Translations under genes and position numbers: made by a program | The notes under the pieces: generated by a model | What the model was told of the DNA's origin: nothing | The model's input: the letters and a program-made list of their open reading frames with translations, nothing else | Database searches by the model: none | Source of the DNA: CAZTAO01 sp964611645 | GTDB lineage: Bacteria > Armatimonadota > UBA5829 | Direction: 5' to 3' | Assembly (NCBI GenBank): GCA_964611645.1 | Contig: CAZTAO010000018.1 | Span: 1 to 64,000, forward strand | Length of the DNA: 64,000 nucleotides | In this document: positions 24,265 to 31,691 of the stretch, in pieces | Layout of the letters: every line of letters starts with the position of its first letter | Position numbering within the stretch: the first letter of the stretch is position 1

Positions 24265-24305
24265 GCCCCTCACCCCGCCCCTCTCCCGGGCGCGGGAGAG
24301 GGGGT
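24265..24305. repeat. CTCACCCC...CTCTCCC hairpin repeat
   Basis: CCCCTCTCCCGGGCGCGGGAGAGGGG forms a strong hairpin. It lies between the sialidase-like gene and the membrane gene pair. Confidence 0.7.
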
Positions 24306-24325
24306 TCTCGCGCCCTTCGCGATTC

Positions 24326-25504
24326 TCACTCGTTAACAATCCTCAACCTGAAAGTCTGCTGGTGGATTGATTGGTCTACTGTGCCGTAGGCGTCGTCTGA
24401 GCCTATGTGACCTATTATTATGAACTTGCCGTCCTTTAGGCGGATGCCTTTGGGGTAGTATGCGGTGCCGGGGAGGTCCAGCTTGGTCCAGGTCTTGCCT
24501 TTGTCGGCTGTCCAGTGGGTGCCTTCGGTCGAGAAGTGCAGGATTATGCCCTCCGGGGTCTGGAGCATAAGCGGGTAGCCACTGTGCGGGAACGGTGCCT
24601 GCGACCAGGGACCGGCTATGAATGTCTTGCCGGACTTCTTTGCAATGCTCTGCTGGCGGTCGCTGTACCACCAGCTTGCAGGCGGGGTCGGGCCCATCGG
24701 GTTAGCGCCGGGTGGCAGCGTAACCTGGTGGTCCGGAAGATGCTCGGAGCGGTGGACCCACAGCAGGTCGCCGTTGTCCAGTTCGCAGAAGTCGCTCTCC
24801 TCGCACCCGCCCTCGCGGTATGGCACAAGTACGATCGGCTTGCTCCAGCTCTTGCCTTTGTCTGCAGAGACAAACATCATCTTGGTCAGCGGGCTGTCGA
24901 CCCGGATATCGCCGGAGGTGGGAGTGCCCTTGAACCTCTTCTGGCACCCGGCAAACAGCACCAGCCTGCCGTCTTTGAGGGGCTTGATAAGCGTGGGCCA
25001 GCAGCGGTATTCATCCGCGGGCATAAAGTAGACCGGCTTGCCCCAGGTCCTTCCCTTATCTGTGGAGCGCTGGGTGTAGCCGGATTCTTTCATGTCATCC
25101 AGCGGCCACACGGGGCGGACCATAGTCCAATTCGGCAGCACAGCCATCCCGCGCCCGGAGGTCCGGGATAGGGAGAAGTATGTGTAGCCGGACGCAATCT
25201 GCTCGCCGCCGCGGTCCAGCGTAACAACCTTCCAGGTCTTGCCCTCATCCTTGGATTCCATCATCGGGCAGGTGGAGACTGTCTTGTCCTTGGGGCCGGT
25301 CAACTGCCGGAAGTCGCACTGCAGAGTGCCGTCCGGAAGCTGCCAGAGGCCAACCCACGAAGTGTAGCCCGGAGTTTCCGGCGAGTGGTAGATGGTCTTC
25401 GCCTCGTAATCATAGACCTCTACTTTGATTCCCGCATTGGCCTTGCGCCCGGAAACCGAGCAGACAATGCACACCAGCGCTAATAGTACGATAAGTCTGA
25501 TCAT
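24326..25504 (-). CDS. Secreted sialidase-like (BNR/Asp-box) protein, paralogue 1
   Basis: A 392-residue protein with a signal peptide and a likely six-bladed beta-propeller. Asp boxes (S-x-D-x-G-x-T/S-W) are visible as SKDEGKTW, STDKGRTW, SADKGKSW and TADKGKTW. It is about 70% similar to the next gene. The paralogue has Cys at its lipobox (VTGC) where this one has Arg (VSGR), so this copy is probably released rather than lipid-anchored. The substrate is unknown; sialic acid is only one possibility. The ATG at 25504 is taken. Confidence 0.78.
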   Translation of the reverse strand: MIRLIVLLALVCIVCSVSGRKANAGIKVEVYDYEAKTIYHSPETPGYTSWVGLWQLPDGTLQCDFRQLTGPKDKTVSTCPMMESKDEGKTWKVVTLDRGGEQIASGYTYFSLSRTSGRGMAVLPNWTMVRPVWPLDDMKESGYTQRSTDKGRTWGKPVYFMPADEYRCWPTLIKPLKDGRLVLFAGCQKRFKGTPTSGDIRVDSPLTKMMFVSADKGKSWSKPIVLVPYREGGCEESDFCELDNGDLLWVHRSEHLPDHQVTLPPGANPMGPTPPASWWYSDRQQSIAKKSGKTFIAGPWSQAPFPHSGYPLMLQTPEGIILHFSTEGTHWTADKGKTWTKLDLPGTAYYPKGIRLKDGKFIIIGHIGSDDAYGTVDQSIHQQTFRLRIVNE

Positions 25505-25561
25505 TCTCGTTGTTACCTGGCTTTCTGTATCTAGTAGGAATGTCCATGGTTGATACGCAGT

Positions 25562-25606
25562 AAGCCCCTCACCCCAGCCCTCTCCCACTGCGGTGGGCGA
25601 GGGAGT
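25562..25606. repeat. CTCACCCC...CTCTCCC repeat
   Basis: CCCCTCACCCCAGCCCTCTCCC with a partial complement. It separates the two sialidase-like paralogues. Confidence 0.65.
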
Positions 25607-25656
25607 TGCTCGCGACTCTGCTTTCCACTTTCCGCTCTCCGCTTTCTACTGAGCCG

Positions 25657-26823
25657 TCACTCCGCAACCATTCTCAGCTTGAAGGACTGCTGGAAGATGG
25701 ACTGGTCTACTGTGCCGTAGGCGTCGTCACCGCCTACGTGACCTATGATGATGATCTTGCCGTCCTTTAGCTGCATTCCCTTGGGGTAGTATGCCGTGCC
25801 TGGGATGTCCAGCTTTGTCCAGGTTTTGCCAACATTACTTGTCCAGTATATGCCATCCGTGGCGCAGTGCAGGACCAGGTTCTCCTGGGTCTTGATGACC
25901 AGCGGATAGCCGCTGTGTGGGAACGGAGCCTGCTCCACCGGGCCGGGGATGAATGTTTTGCCGGACTTCTTGGTGACGCTCTGCTGGCGGTCGCTCCAAC
26001 CGAAGCTTGCCGGGGGGGTCGGGCCCATTCTGGCGCCAAGCGGATGGATAGGGACTTCCTTGCCGGGATAATGCTCGGACCGGTGCACCCAGAAGAGGTT
26101 GCCGTTATCGAGCTCCGCGAAGTCGCTCTCCTCGCACTCGCCTTCTCCCGGGGGAACCAGGGCGATGGGTTTGCTCCAGGTCTTGCCTTTGTCGTCCGAC
26201 ACGAACATCACTTTGTCCATATTGTTGATGGGATAGTTCATGTCGGTGGGTTGGCCGACAGACCGCTTCCAGCAGCCTGCGTACAGCACCAGCCTGCCAT
26301 CACTCAGCGGCTTGATGAGGGTCGGCCAGCAGCGGTACTCGGCAGCCGGGAGGAAGTAGATGGGGTCGCTCCAAGTCTTGCCACGGTCGGTGGACCGCAC
26401 CACGTAGCCCGTGGTCATATCAGTGGATACACCGGTCGGCCACACCGGGCGGACCATCGTCCAGTCCTTCAGCACGGCCATTCCGCGACCGGAGTTCTGC
26501 GACATCTGGAAGATCCCGCCGGAGCCGGTGCCTTCGCCCTGCCTGTCGGTGGTGACTTTCCAGGTCTCGCCCTTGTCCTTGGATTCCATCAGCGGGCAGG
26601 TGGAGACTGTCTTGTCCTTGGGGCCGGTTACCTGGCGGAAGTCGCAGTAGAGCGTGCCGTCGGGCATTTCCCAGAACCCCACCCACGAGGTGTAGCCGGG
26701 GGTCTCGGGCGAGTGGTAGATAGTCTTGCTCTTGTAGTCATAAGCCTCGATCTTGAGGCCCGCGTTAGCCTTGCATCCGGTGACTATGCAGATCAGCGCC
26801 AGTAGTGCGATTAGTTTGATCAT
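25657..26823 (-). CDS. Lipid-anchored sialidase-like (BNR/Asp-box) protein, paralogue 2
   Basis: A 388-residue tandem paralogue of the preceding protein. The N terminus ends in IVTGC, a lipobox, so the mature protein likely carries a lipid on Cys 17. Asp boxes are SKDKGETW, STDRGKTW, SDDKGKTW and, at the end, SNVGKTW, in which one box is degraded. It shares the MRPVWP and GCWKRS blocks with paralogue 1. Anchored and soluble versions of one glycosidase-like protein would let the cell hold and spread the activity. The ATG at 26823 follows AAAGG. Confidence 0.78.
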   Translation of the reverse strand: MIKLIALLALICIVTGCKANAGLKIEAYDYKSKTIYHSPETPGYTSWVGFWEMPDGTLYCDFRQVTGPKDKTVSTCPLMESKDKGETWKVTTDRQGEGTGSGGIFQMSQNSGRGMAVLKDWTMVRPVWPTGVSTDMTTGYVVRSTDRGKTWSDPIYFLPAAEYRCWPTLIKPLSDGRLVLYAGCWKRSVGQPTDMNYPINNMDKVMFVSDDKGKTWSKPIALVPPGEGECEESDFAELDNGNLFWVHRSEHYPGKEVPIHPLGARMGPTPPASFGWSDRQQSVTKKSGKTFIPGPVEQAPFPHSGYPLVIKTQENLVLHCATDGIYWTSNVGKTWTKLDIPGTAYYPKGMQLKDGKIIIIGHVGGDDAYGTVDQSIFQQSFKLRMVAE

Positions 26824-26844
26824 CTTTGTTACTTGCCTTTCTTG

Positions 26845-26972
26845 GTTGACGGTTGTCGGTTGACGGTCGGCAGTCGGCAGTCGACAGTCATTTGTCGTTC
26901 CGAGCTTGCGAGGAATCTGCTTCTCCCGACCAGTCCAACAGCAGATTCCTCCTTCGTCGGAATGACAGAGTC
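26845..26972. repeat. GGTTGTCGG tandem units plus complete ATTCCGAGC...GGAATGAC palindrome
   Basis: 26845-26889 holds unspaced GGTTGTC/GGTTGAC/GTCGGCA-like units. 26890-26972 is a long palindrome: TCGTTCCGAGCTTGCGAGGAATCTGCTTC in one arm and CAGATTCCTCCTTCGTCGGAATGAC in the other. A near-identical element lies at 50699-50783. Confidence 0.8.
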
Positions 26973-27016
26973 TATACGTATCGATGGTCCGACCGACGAC
27001 CTTCGACCGACGACCG

Positions 27017-28255
27017 CTACTTTCTATACTTCCCCAAATCCACCAGATCCTTCACCAGCACATCGCTCCCCGTGGCTATGGATTTGTTGGCGGCTATGCC
27101 TGTCAGGATGCTTACTGCTCCGGCGTAGGAGCCTGCCTGGTAGCCCAGCGGGTCGGATTCCGCGCCCTCGAATAGCATCTGGAGCAGCTTGTCGTCACCA
27201 CCTCCGTGGCCTCCGGTGGCTTTGGGGACAGTGTAACTTATTCGCTGTTTGCGGCGGTCGAAGACGTCGAAGTAGAAAGCCGGTTCCTGCGCGTGGACTC
27301 CGCTGCCGTACTCGTTGGCCTCCAGCCTGCCGTTTGTGCCGTTGATGGCTATCCGGTAGCCTTCCCAGGGTGAGTGGGCTGTGAGGGAGTAGCTCATGAT
27401 CGCGCCTTCGTTGTATCTCACATTGACGCTCATCGAGTCTTCAATGTCTATCTCATCGGCGAACACGCATCTGTCGCGGTAGTAGCCGTCGGCGCTCTCG
27501 CAATCGAAATACATGCGCTTGGTGAACGGGTCCGCGGTGATGTCCCAGTAGAACTCGCAGGTCTTTTTGTACTGGCAGGTGTGGCAGCGTTCGCCGCGTT
27601 CCTTGCGGGTGGGGCCGTAGAAACGCCGCGTGCCGTAAGCCATAACCTGCTCAGGCTCCTGCTGTATCCACCAGTTGACCAGGTCGAAGTGGTGGGTGGC
27701 TTTGTGGACCAATAGCCCGCCGGAGTTTTCCTTGCGGCGATGCCAGCGGCGGAAGTAGTCCGCGCCGTGGCTGGTATCCAGCAGATACTCGAAGTGAACG
27801 CTCAGCACCTCGCCCACCGCCCCTTCCATTATAGCCTGCTTGATGGCCGTGGAGAACGGGGCGTAGCGGTAGTTGAATGTGACGATTATCTTCCGGCCGG
27901 TGCGCTTTTCGGCTTCGAGGATGGCGTTGCACTTGTCGGCGTCGATGGTCATGGGTTTTTCGGTGATGACATCGGCCCCCGCTTCCATCGCCTTGATCGC
28001 ATACTCGTGGTGGTAGCGGTCCATGGTGGTAATTATGACCGCGTCGGGCTTGGTTTCCGCCAGCATCTTGTCGCAGTCGGTGTAAGACGGAGCCACCGCC
28101 CCCGAAAGCTCCTTCAGGGCATCTATGCGCAGCGGGTTGGTATCGAAAACCCCCACCACCTCCGCCGACTCCCCGAAAGTCTCAACCATGGGCTTTGCGA
28201 ACATATAGGTAGCCCTGCCGCTCGCCCCAACCAACGCATATCTCTTCACCGCCAT
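27017..28255 (-). CDS. Gfo/Idh/MocA dehydrogenase with Cys-rich insert
   Basis: A 412-residue oxidoreductase with a Rossmann start (GASGRATYMFAK) and a catalytic-lysine motif, TEKPM. It carries an insert near residues 220-265 with six cysteines (RCHTCQYKKTC, then FDCESADGYYRDRC), which could bind zinc or stabilise the domain; most family members lack it. The C terminus is long (LGYQAGSYAGAVSIL). I used the ATG at 28255, which follows GGGAGG; an ATG at 28285 is also possible. The substrate is unknown. Confidence 0.82.
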   Translation of the reverse strand: MAVKRYALVGASGRATYMFAKPMVETFGESAEVVGVFDTNPLRIDALKELSGAVAPSYTDCDKMLAETKPDAVIITTMDRYHHEYAIKAMEAGADVITEKPMTIDADKCNAILEAEKRTGRKIIVTFNYRYAPFSTAIKQAIMEGAVGEVLSVHFEYLLDTSHGADYFRRWHRRKENSGGLLVHKATHHFDLVNWWIQQEPEQVMAYGTRRFYGPTRKERGERCHTCQYKKTCEFYWDITADPFTKRMYFDCESADGYYRDRCVFADEIDIEDSMSVNVRYNEGAIMSYSLTAHSPWEGYRIAINGTNGRLEANEYGSGVHAQEPAFYFDVFDRRKQRISYTVPKATGGHGGGDDKLLQMLFEGAESDPLGYQAGSYAGAVSILTGIAANKSIATGSDVLVKDLVDLGKYRK

Positions 28256-28329
28256 CAGACCAACCGCCTCCCAGTGAGTATTCAAGTAAGTTTACCACGC
28301 GCGGACTGTGAGTTCAAAGTTGGGGGGTT

Positions 28330-28408
28330 ACGGTTGACGGTTGACGGTTGGGTTCGTTTCGACTTCGCTCAACGAACGGGCGCTGGTTGAGCGAAGTCGA
28401 AACCAGGT
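28330..28408. repeat. GGTTGAC units and two GTTGAGCGAAGTCGAAAC copies
   Basis: Three GGTTGAC units (28330-28351) join directly to two opposed GTTGAGCGAAGTCGAAAC units (28351-28408) between the dehydrogenase gene and the helix-turn-helix gene. Confidence 0.8.
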
Positions 28409-28445
28409 ATGCGGCCGACTGTGGACTGTTGACTGCCCACCCCCT

Positions 28446-28913
28446 TCACCTCATCGGCCTTCGGGTTACCTCCGAAACGTAGACTTCGTACCAGCCGGCG
28501 TAGGGGCCTTGTTTGTAGGCTTGGCGGAGGCGGAGGCAGGCTGACCTTAGCGAATTGAGGACCGCGGATGGGAGCCTGCCGGTCATTCTTGCGATGGTGT
28601 GGCAGCCGAGCCCCTCCAGCGTCAGCCGAACGCACGCTTCCTGGCGGGATGACAGACCGGCCACCTCTATGAGGTAGCGGAGGTGAAGCTCGAATGCGAG
28701 GTCGTCGGCTTCGCGGGGGATGCCCGGAGGGCCGAGGGCGGGCGCGCGCCTGCGGTCGTTGCACATCAGCCGCCGAAGCTGGTGTTGGGAAAGGCAGGCG
28801 ACCTTTCTGCCAAGCAGCCGCTTGCGGGAAAGATGGGCATCCGCCTGAGTGTCCAGCCAGCCGGAAAGGTCCGGGGAGAGATCGGCAGGGGGAGTGGGAG
28901 AATTAACGAGCAT
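28446..28913 (-). CDS. Small helix-turn-helix protein under SOS-type control
   Basis: A 155-residue protein. Residues 87-133 (LSSRQEACVRLTLEGLG, HTIARMTGRLPSAVLNSL) form a sigma-region-4/LuxR-type helix-turn-helix. The N-terminal half is basic and has no known fold. Its position and size resemble phage late-gene or sigma-like regulators, but this is inference. GGAGGT lies just before the ATG at 28913. Upstream are a strong TTGACA-17-TATCAT promoter and a perfect CGAACGTATGTTTG box. It may control the phage-like module, whose leader carries a matching 22-bp site. Confidence 0.7.
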   Translation of the reverse strand: MLVNSPTPPADLSPDLSGWLDTQADAHLSRKRLLGRKVACLSQHQLRRLMCNDRRRAPALGPPGIPREADDLAFELHLRYLIEVAGLSSRQEACVRLTLEGLGCHTIARMTGRLPSAVLNSLRSACLRLRQAYKQGPYAGWYEVYVSEVTRRPMR

Positions 28914-28931
28914 GCTTCATACCTCCATGTA

Positions 28932-28945
28932 CAAACATACGTTCG
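28932..28945 (-). promoter_or_regulatory. LexA/DinR-type SOS box
   Basis: On the minus strand this reads CGAACGTATGTTTG, a full match to the Gram-positive SOS consensus CGAAC-R-N-R-Y-GTTYG. It lies just downstream of the likely transcription start of the helix-turn-helix gene and 18 bases before its ATG, where a bound repressor would block transcription. Confidence 0.65.
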
Positions 28946-28958
28946 CTACAACGGAGAT

Positions 28959-28987
28959 ATGATACCCTGTTCACTACTAGTTGTCAA
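28959..28987 (-). promoter_or_regulatory. Strong sigma-70 promoter of the helix-turn-helix gene
   Basis: -35 TTGACA (28987-28982), a 17-base spacer, and -10 TATCAT (28964-28959), reading on the minus strand. The transcription start should fall near 28952, leaving about 40 bases of leader with the SOS box and GGAGGT. Confidence 0.75.
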
Positions 28988-28989
28988 CA
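28968..28989 (-). promoter_or_regulatory. 22-bp near-palindrome overlapping the promoter
   Basis: The two halves are complementary at 9 of 11 positions around a central CTAG. It overlaps the -35 box and spacer. It matches 3269-3290 in the leader of the phage-like module at 17 of 22 positions. It is a candidate operator for the gene's own product. Confidence 0.4.
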
Positions 28990-29549
28990 TGACAAATTCC
29001 CTCCCCTGGGGGAGGGCTAGGTGTCACCCCGAAAGCACCGACAAGGAGCGGAGCGACTGCGATGCGAAAGGGGGAGAGGGCGCTCTCTATCGGTTTCCAC
29101 TTTGGTTCCAGACTGTAAATGAAGTTCGCTATTCATCAGTGCTTGCGGTTCTTTCGTGGCCACTGTGCGTGATTGCCACAGAGCGCCCTCTCCTCAATCC
29201 TCTCCCCCAGGAGAGGAAGTTTCACGCGCGCTGATTTACCATAACCCCCATTACCGGCCCGGCAATCAGCAAACCAGGGGATGTTGGGCGCTGCGCACAA
29301 CCAAACCTACCGCCCGCCGATCCCGCACATGAGGTTTTTAATAGCCCACGCCACCTCCCCTGAAGACGATTGGATTCCTTACCCCTATATGGGGGGTGGG
29401 AATATGGTTGGGGTGGGAGTTGGCTATAGCTGAAAATCATCGGCTGATTTTTTGCCGATATGTCTTGCACTGACATGCTATGGCACTGTGGTGTGGTATA
29501 ATGCCTGCGTAATGGAGTCTGCCAGGTCTAGCGCGCGGAGGAACTCTCT
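28990..29549. repeat. GAGGGCGCT inverted-repeat element and leader of the zinc-ribbon gene
   Basis: 28990-29222 is a third copy of the element seen at 5097-5609 and 7754-7926, with arms AATTCCCTCCCCTGGG and ...CTCCCCCAGGAGAGGAAG around AGAGGGCGCTC. 29222-29430 shows no gene. At 29433-29451 an AAAATCA/TGATTTT hairpin with a T-run could end transcription on the + strand. The promoter at 29494-29502 follows. Confidence 0.75.
29494..29502 (+). promoter_or_regulatory. Extended -10 promoter TGGTATAAT
   Basis: TGGTATAAT lies 48 bases before the ATG at 29550. The sequence around it (CTGTGG, then TATAAT, then CCTGCG) recurs before 30330, and CTGTGGTATAAT recurs before 60181. No good -35 box. Confidence 0.6.
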
Positions 29550-30182
29550 ATGCCGATGATTCATTGCCCGCACTGCAATGCAGCAAATCCGGACTATGCG
29601 CAGTTGTGCACTAGCTGCAGAAAGTCGCTCAGAATCGGAGAGTCTGCACAGCCCGTTCCCACCGCCCAGACTGGCGCTTCAGCACGACCTCAGCCATCAC
29701 CGGCGAACGATGGACCATTGTGTATCGCGACAGGACACACAGGCATACTTGAAGTGTACAAGACCCGTGTGGTCATCCGCAGACATACGGGCATCGGCAA
29801 TCTGCTGCTTTTCGGGGCCAAAGGGAACAAAGAGATACAGATTCGCAAGATCTCCTCGATCCAGTACAAGCTCCCGGGCATCATGTTCGCGGGCTATATC
29901 CAGTTTACTTTTGACGGTGGTGCGGAAACGAAGAAAGCGCTAACCGATGCTGTTAGCGACGAAAACACCGTGATGTTCAGGCCACAGGCGCAGCACGAAT
30001 TCGACAGAGCAAAGAAGCTGATCGAGGAGTTGATGGAAGAAGCGCACAGGCCGGCAATGCAGCAAGTCGTGCAGCACCGATCACCGTTGGATGAGATTGA
30101 GCATCTAGCGAGACTGCGAGACGCGGGAATCGTCACTGAGCAAGAATTCCTGCTCAAGAAGAAAGAGTTGCTTGGGCTCTAG
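29550..30182 (+). CDS. Zinc-ribbon, PH-like and SHOCT-domain protein
   Basis: A 210-residue protein. A zinc ribbon lies at residues 5-26 (CPHC-x10-CTSC). A PH-like beta domain (DUF4429-like) is at about 55-145, with TGILEVYKTRVVIRR and FAGYIQFTFDGG. A SHOCT helix pair sits at the C terminus (LDEIEHLARLRDAGIVTEQEFLLKKKELL). Such proteins are usually cytosolic or membrane-edge scaffolds of unknown role. No membrane segment. The neighbour at 30330 also has an N-terminal zinc ribbon and a matching promoter, so the pair probably act together. Confidence 0.8.
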   Translation: MPMIHCPHCNAANPDYAQLCTSCRKSLRIGESAQPVPTAQTGASARPQPSPANDGPLCIATGHTGILEVYKTRVVIRRHTGIGNLLLFGAKGNKEIQIRKISSIQYKLPGIMFAGYIQFTFDGGAETKKALTDAVSDENTVMFRPQAQHEFDRAKKLIEELMEEAHRPAMQQVVQHRSPLDEIEHLARLRDAGIVTEQEFLLKKKELLGL

Positions 30183-30280
30183 ACCGACGTGGTGTTCTCG
30201 GTTGTTTTGTTAGCATCGCTGCCGCAGGAGATGGCCGCCTCTGCGAGTTGGGCACAAGCAATCGGGTAACGAATGGACTG

Positions 30281-30289
30281 TGGTATAAT
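30281..30289 (+). promoter_or_regulatory. Extended -10 promoter TGGTATAAT
   Basis: GACTGTGGTATAATTCCTGCG precedes the ATG at 30330 by about 40 bases and is nearly the same as the promoter at 29494-29502, so the two zinc-ribbon genes are probably co-regulated though separately transcribed. Confidence 0.6.
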
Positions 30290-30329
30290 TCCTGCGGTAT
30301 AGAGTAGCCTTACTCCGAGGCGGTGTAGA

Positions 30330-31241
30330 ATGGTCTGTTGGTTCTGTGGGTCGGATAATGACGATAAGCGCGTGACGTGTTCACACTGCTACGCGGACCT
30401 TCGTGACCGCAGCCAACCGGGCATAAAGTCCGGAGAAGTGAGCGACCACCACACCGGCAGCCCGCTGCCTGCCGAAGCGAATAGCGAAAGCCTCGATTCA
30501 GCACAGGAGCAGCAGACCCCCGCGAGCGAAACCATTGCGTTTGGTATTGTACCACCCGCGCCGCCCAGGCGCCGGGTTTGGCTTTGGGCAGCCTGTACTG
30601 TTGTGATTCTGCTCACAATCATCGGGATAGGTGTTGGACGCTCACGGTCCCCCGCACCCGAGCGAGCGTCAACCGAAGGCACCCCGAAGGTTTCGCCGGG
30701 GCAGTACTTCGAAGCGCCCACAGCACCACAGCCCACGCAGCGGACGGCAAACGCCCAGCCGTCTGCAACCGGGACAACGTCCGCCCGACCGCCCCAGTCA
30801 CCAGGTGGTGCTCATCCCACTAACCAGCGTCAACCGAGAGAAACAGGTTTGACTCTCCTGCGGTCCTGGCAAGGCAGCGCCCAACTGCTCACGCCTGACT
30901 TCAGCACGGAGCTTTTCAGCGTTGAAGCCCCCTGGCTAGTGGCGTGGCAGGCGGTACCAAGAATGCAAGCAGCGGCAGAGGTAGCTCCAGGAATATCCAT
31001 GCCGTCCTTTGGCGCATTCAGTGTCACAGTAGCCAAAGAAGGCTACGACGCAAACCCGGCGATGCCGTTTGCGGACCCCAACGCGACAAATGTCGCTTTT
31101 CAGCTAGCGGTTCCGGGCCAGCAGTGGCTCCCCAGCGGTTCCAAGAGAATCTACCATCCAGACGGAAACTGCTATATCCGGATTGATGCCACGAGCTGTG
31201 ATTGGGAGGTCGCAGTCTACCGTATCGAAATGGAGAGATGA
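30330..31241 (+). CDS. Zinc-ribbon membrane protein
   Basis: A 303-residue protein. The N-terminal zinc ribbon is CWFCG-x9-CSHC (residues 3-20). One transmembrane helix at about 82-103 (VWLWAACTVVILLTIIGIGVG) is followed by a Pro/Thr/Gln-rich linker (105-170) and a folded beta-rich outer domain (about 172-303) with LVAWQAVP and CYIRIDATSCDWEVAVYRIE. The zinc ribbon is inside and the C domain outside, a layout seen in sensors and surface anchors. It is unrelated to known enzymes. It has its own promoter and a zinc-ribbon neighbour. Confidence 0.75.
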   Translation: MVCWFCGSDNDDKRVTCSHCYADLRDRSQPGIKSGEVSDHHTGSPLPAEANSESLDSAQEQQTPASETIAFGIVPPAPPRRRVWLWAACTVVILLTIIGIGVGRSRSPAPERASTEGTPKVSPGQYFEAPTAPQPTQRTANAQPSATGTTSARPPQSPGGAHPTNQRQPRETGLTLLRSWQGSAQLLTPDFSTELFSVEAPWLVAWQAVPRMQAAAEVAPGISMPSFGAFSVTVAKEGYDANPAMPFADPNATNVAFQLAVPGQQWLPSGSKRIYHPDGNCYIRIDATSCDWEVAVYRIEMER

Positions 31242-31265
31242 ATCTGAGCGGGTGGTAGCTCGCTC

Positions 31266-31405
31266 GGTGTTTCGGGACTTGAGCGGAGCGGAAGTCCCGA
31301 AACTAATCCTCTCGTGCGTGGGTTCTGTTTCGGGATTTCCGGAGCGGTTGAGAGGTAATGCGCTCAGCCAAGCCTCAGTGGTCGCTCCTCAAATCCCGAA
31401 ACACC
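31266..31405. repeat. TTTCGGGA palindromic repeat, copy 4 (inverted)
   Basis: The same two hairpins as copies 1-3 but in reverse order: TTTCGGGACTT/AAGTCCCGAAA first, then TTTCGGGATTT...AAATCCCGAAA. It lies downstream of the zinc-ribbon gene. Confidence 0.8.
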
Positions 31406-31481
31406 GCTGGTTGTGAAAGATACCGGAGGCCGATCCTGGAGGTGAGGTTTCCGGTATTTTCTGTGTGCGGCGAGCTGTGTG

Positions 31482-31593
31482 AAAAGCAGATTCCTCCTGC
31501 GTCGGAATGACAACAATCGAGAGCCGACCGTCAACCGTCAACCCCCAACTCCCGACCGCCGACTCCCAACCGTCAACCGGCAACCGTCAACCC
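31482..31593. repeat. Half CAGATTCCTC repeat and GTCAACC tandem units
   Basis: 31482-31510 is the right half of the ATTCCGAGC element, and 31515-31593 are CCGTCAACC units. Nothing coding is seen before the promoter at 31609. Confidence 0.7.
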
Positions 31594-31608
31594 CTGGAGG
31601 CTGGATTG

Positions 31609-31638
31609 TTGACTACGTATCTTGTGCTGTGCTAGACT
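31609..31638 (+). promoter_or_regulatory. Promoter of the epimerase gene
   Basis: TTGACT (31609-31614), an 18-base spacer, then TAGACT (31633-31638) preceded by TGC, an extended -10. It lies 54 bases before the ATG at 31692. Confidence 0.6.
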
Positions 31639-31691
31639 GAAAACGCACTGCGAATGCGCAGAAATGTACCCGCTGGGCGATGGAGGATTGT

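Noticed and set aside
26845..26889. Second CRISPR-like tract
   Set aside because: Same short GGTTGTC/GGTTGAC units without spacers.
31183..31416. 77-codon frame after the zinc-ribbon gene
   Set aside because: Most of it is the inverted TTTCGGGA repeat.
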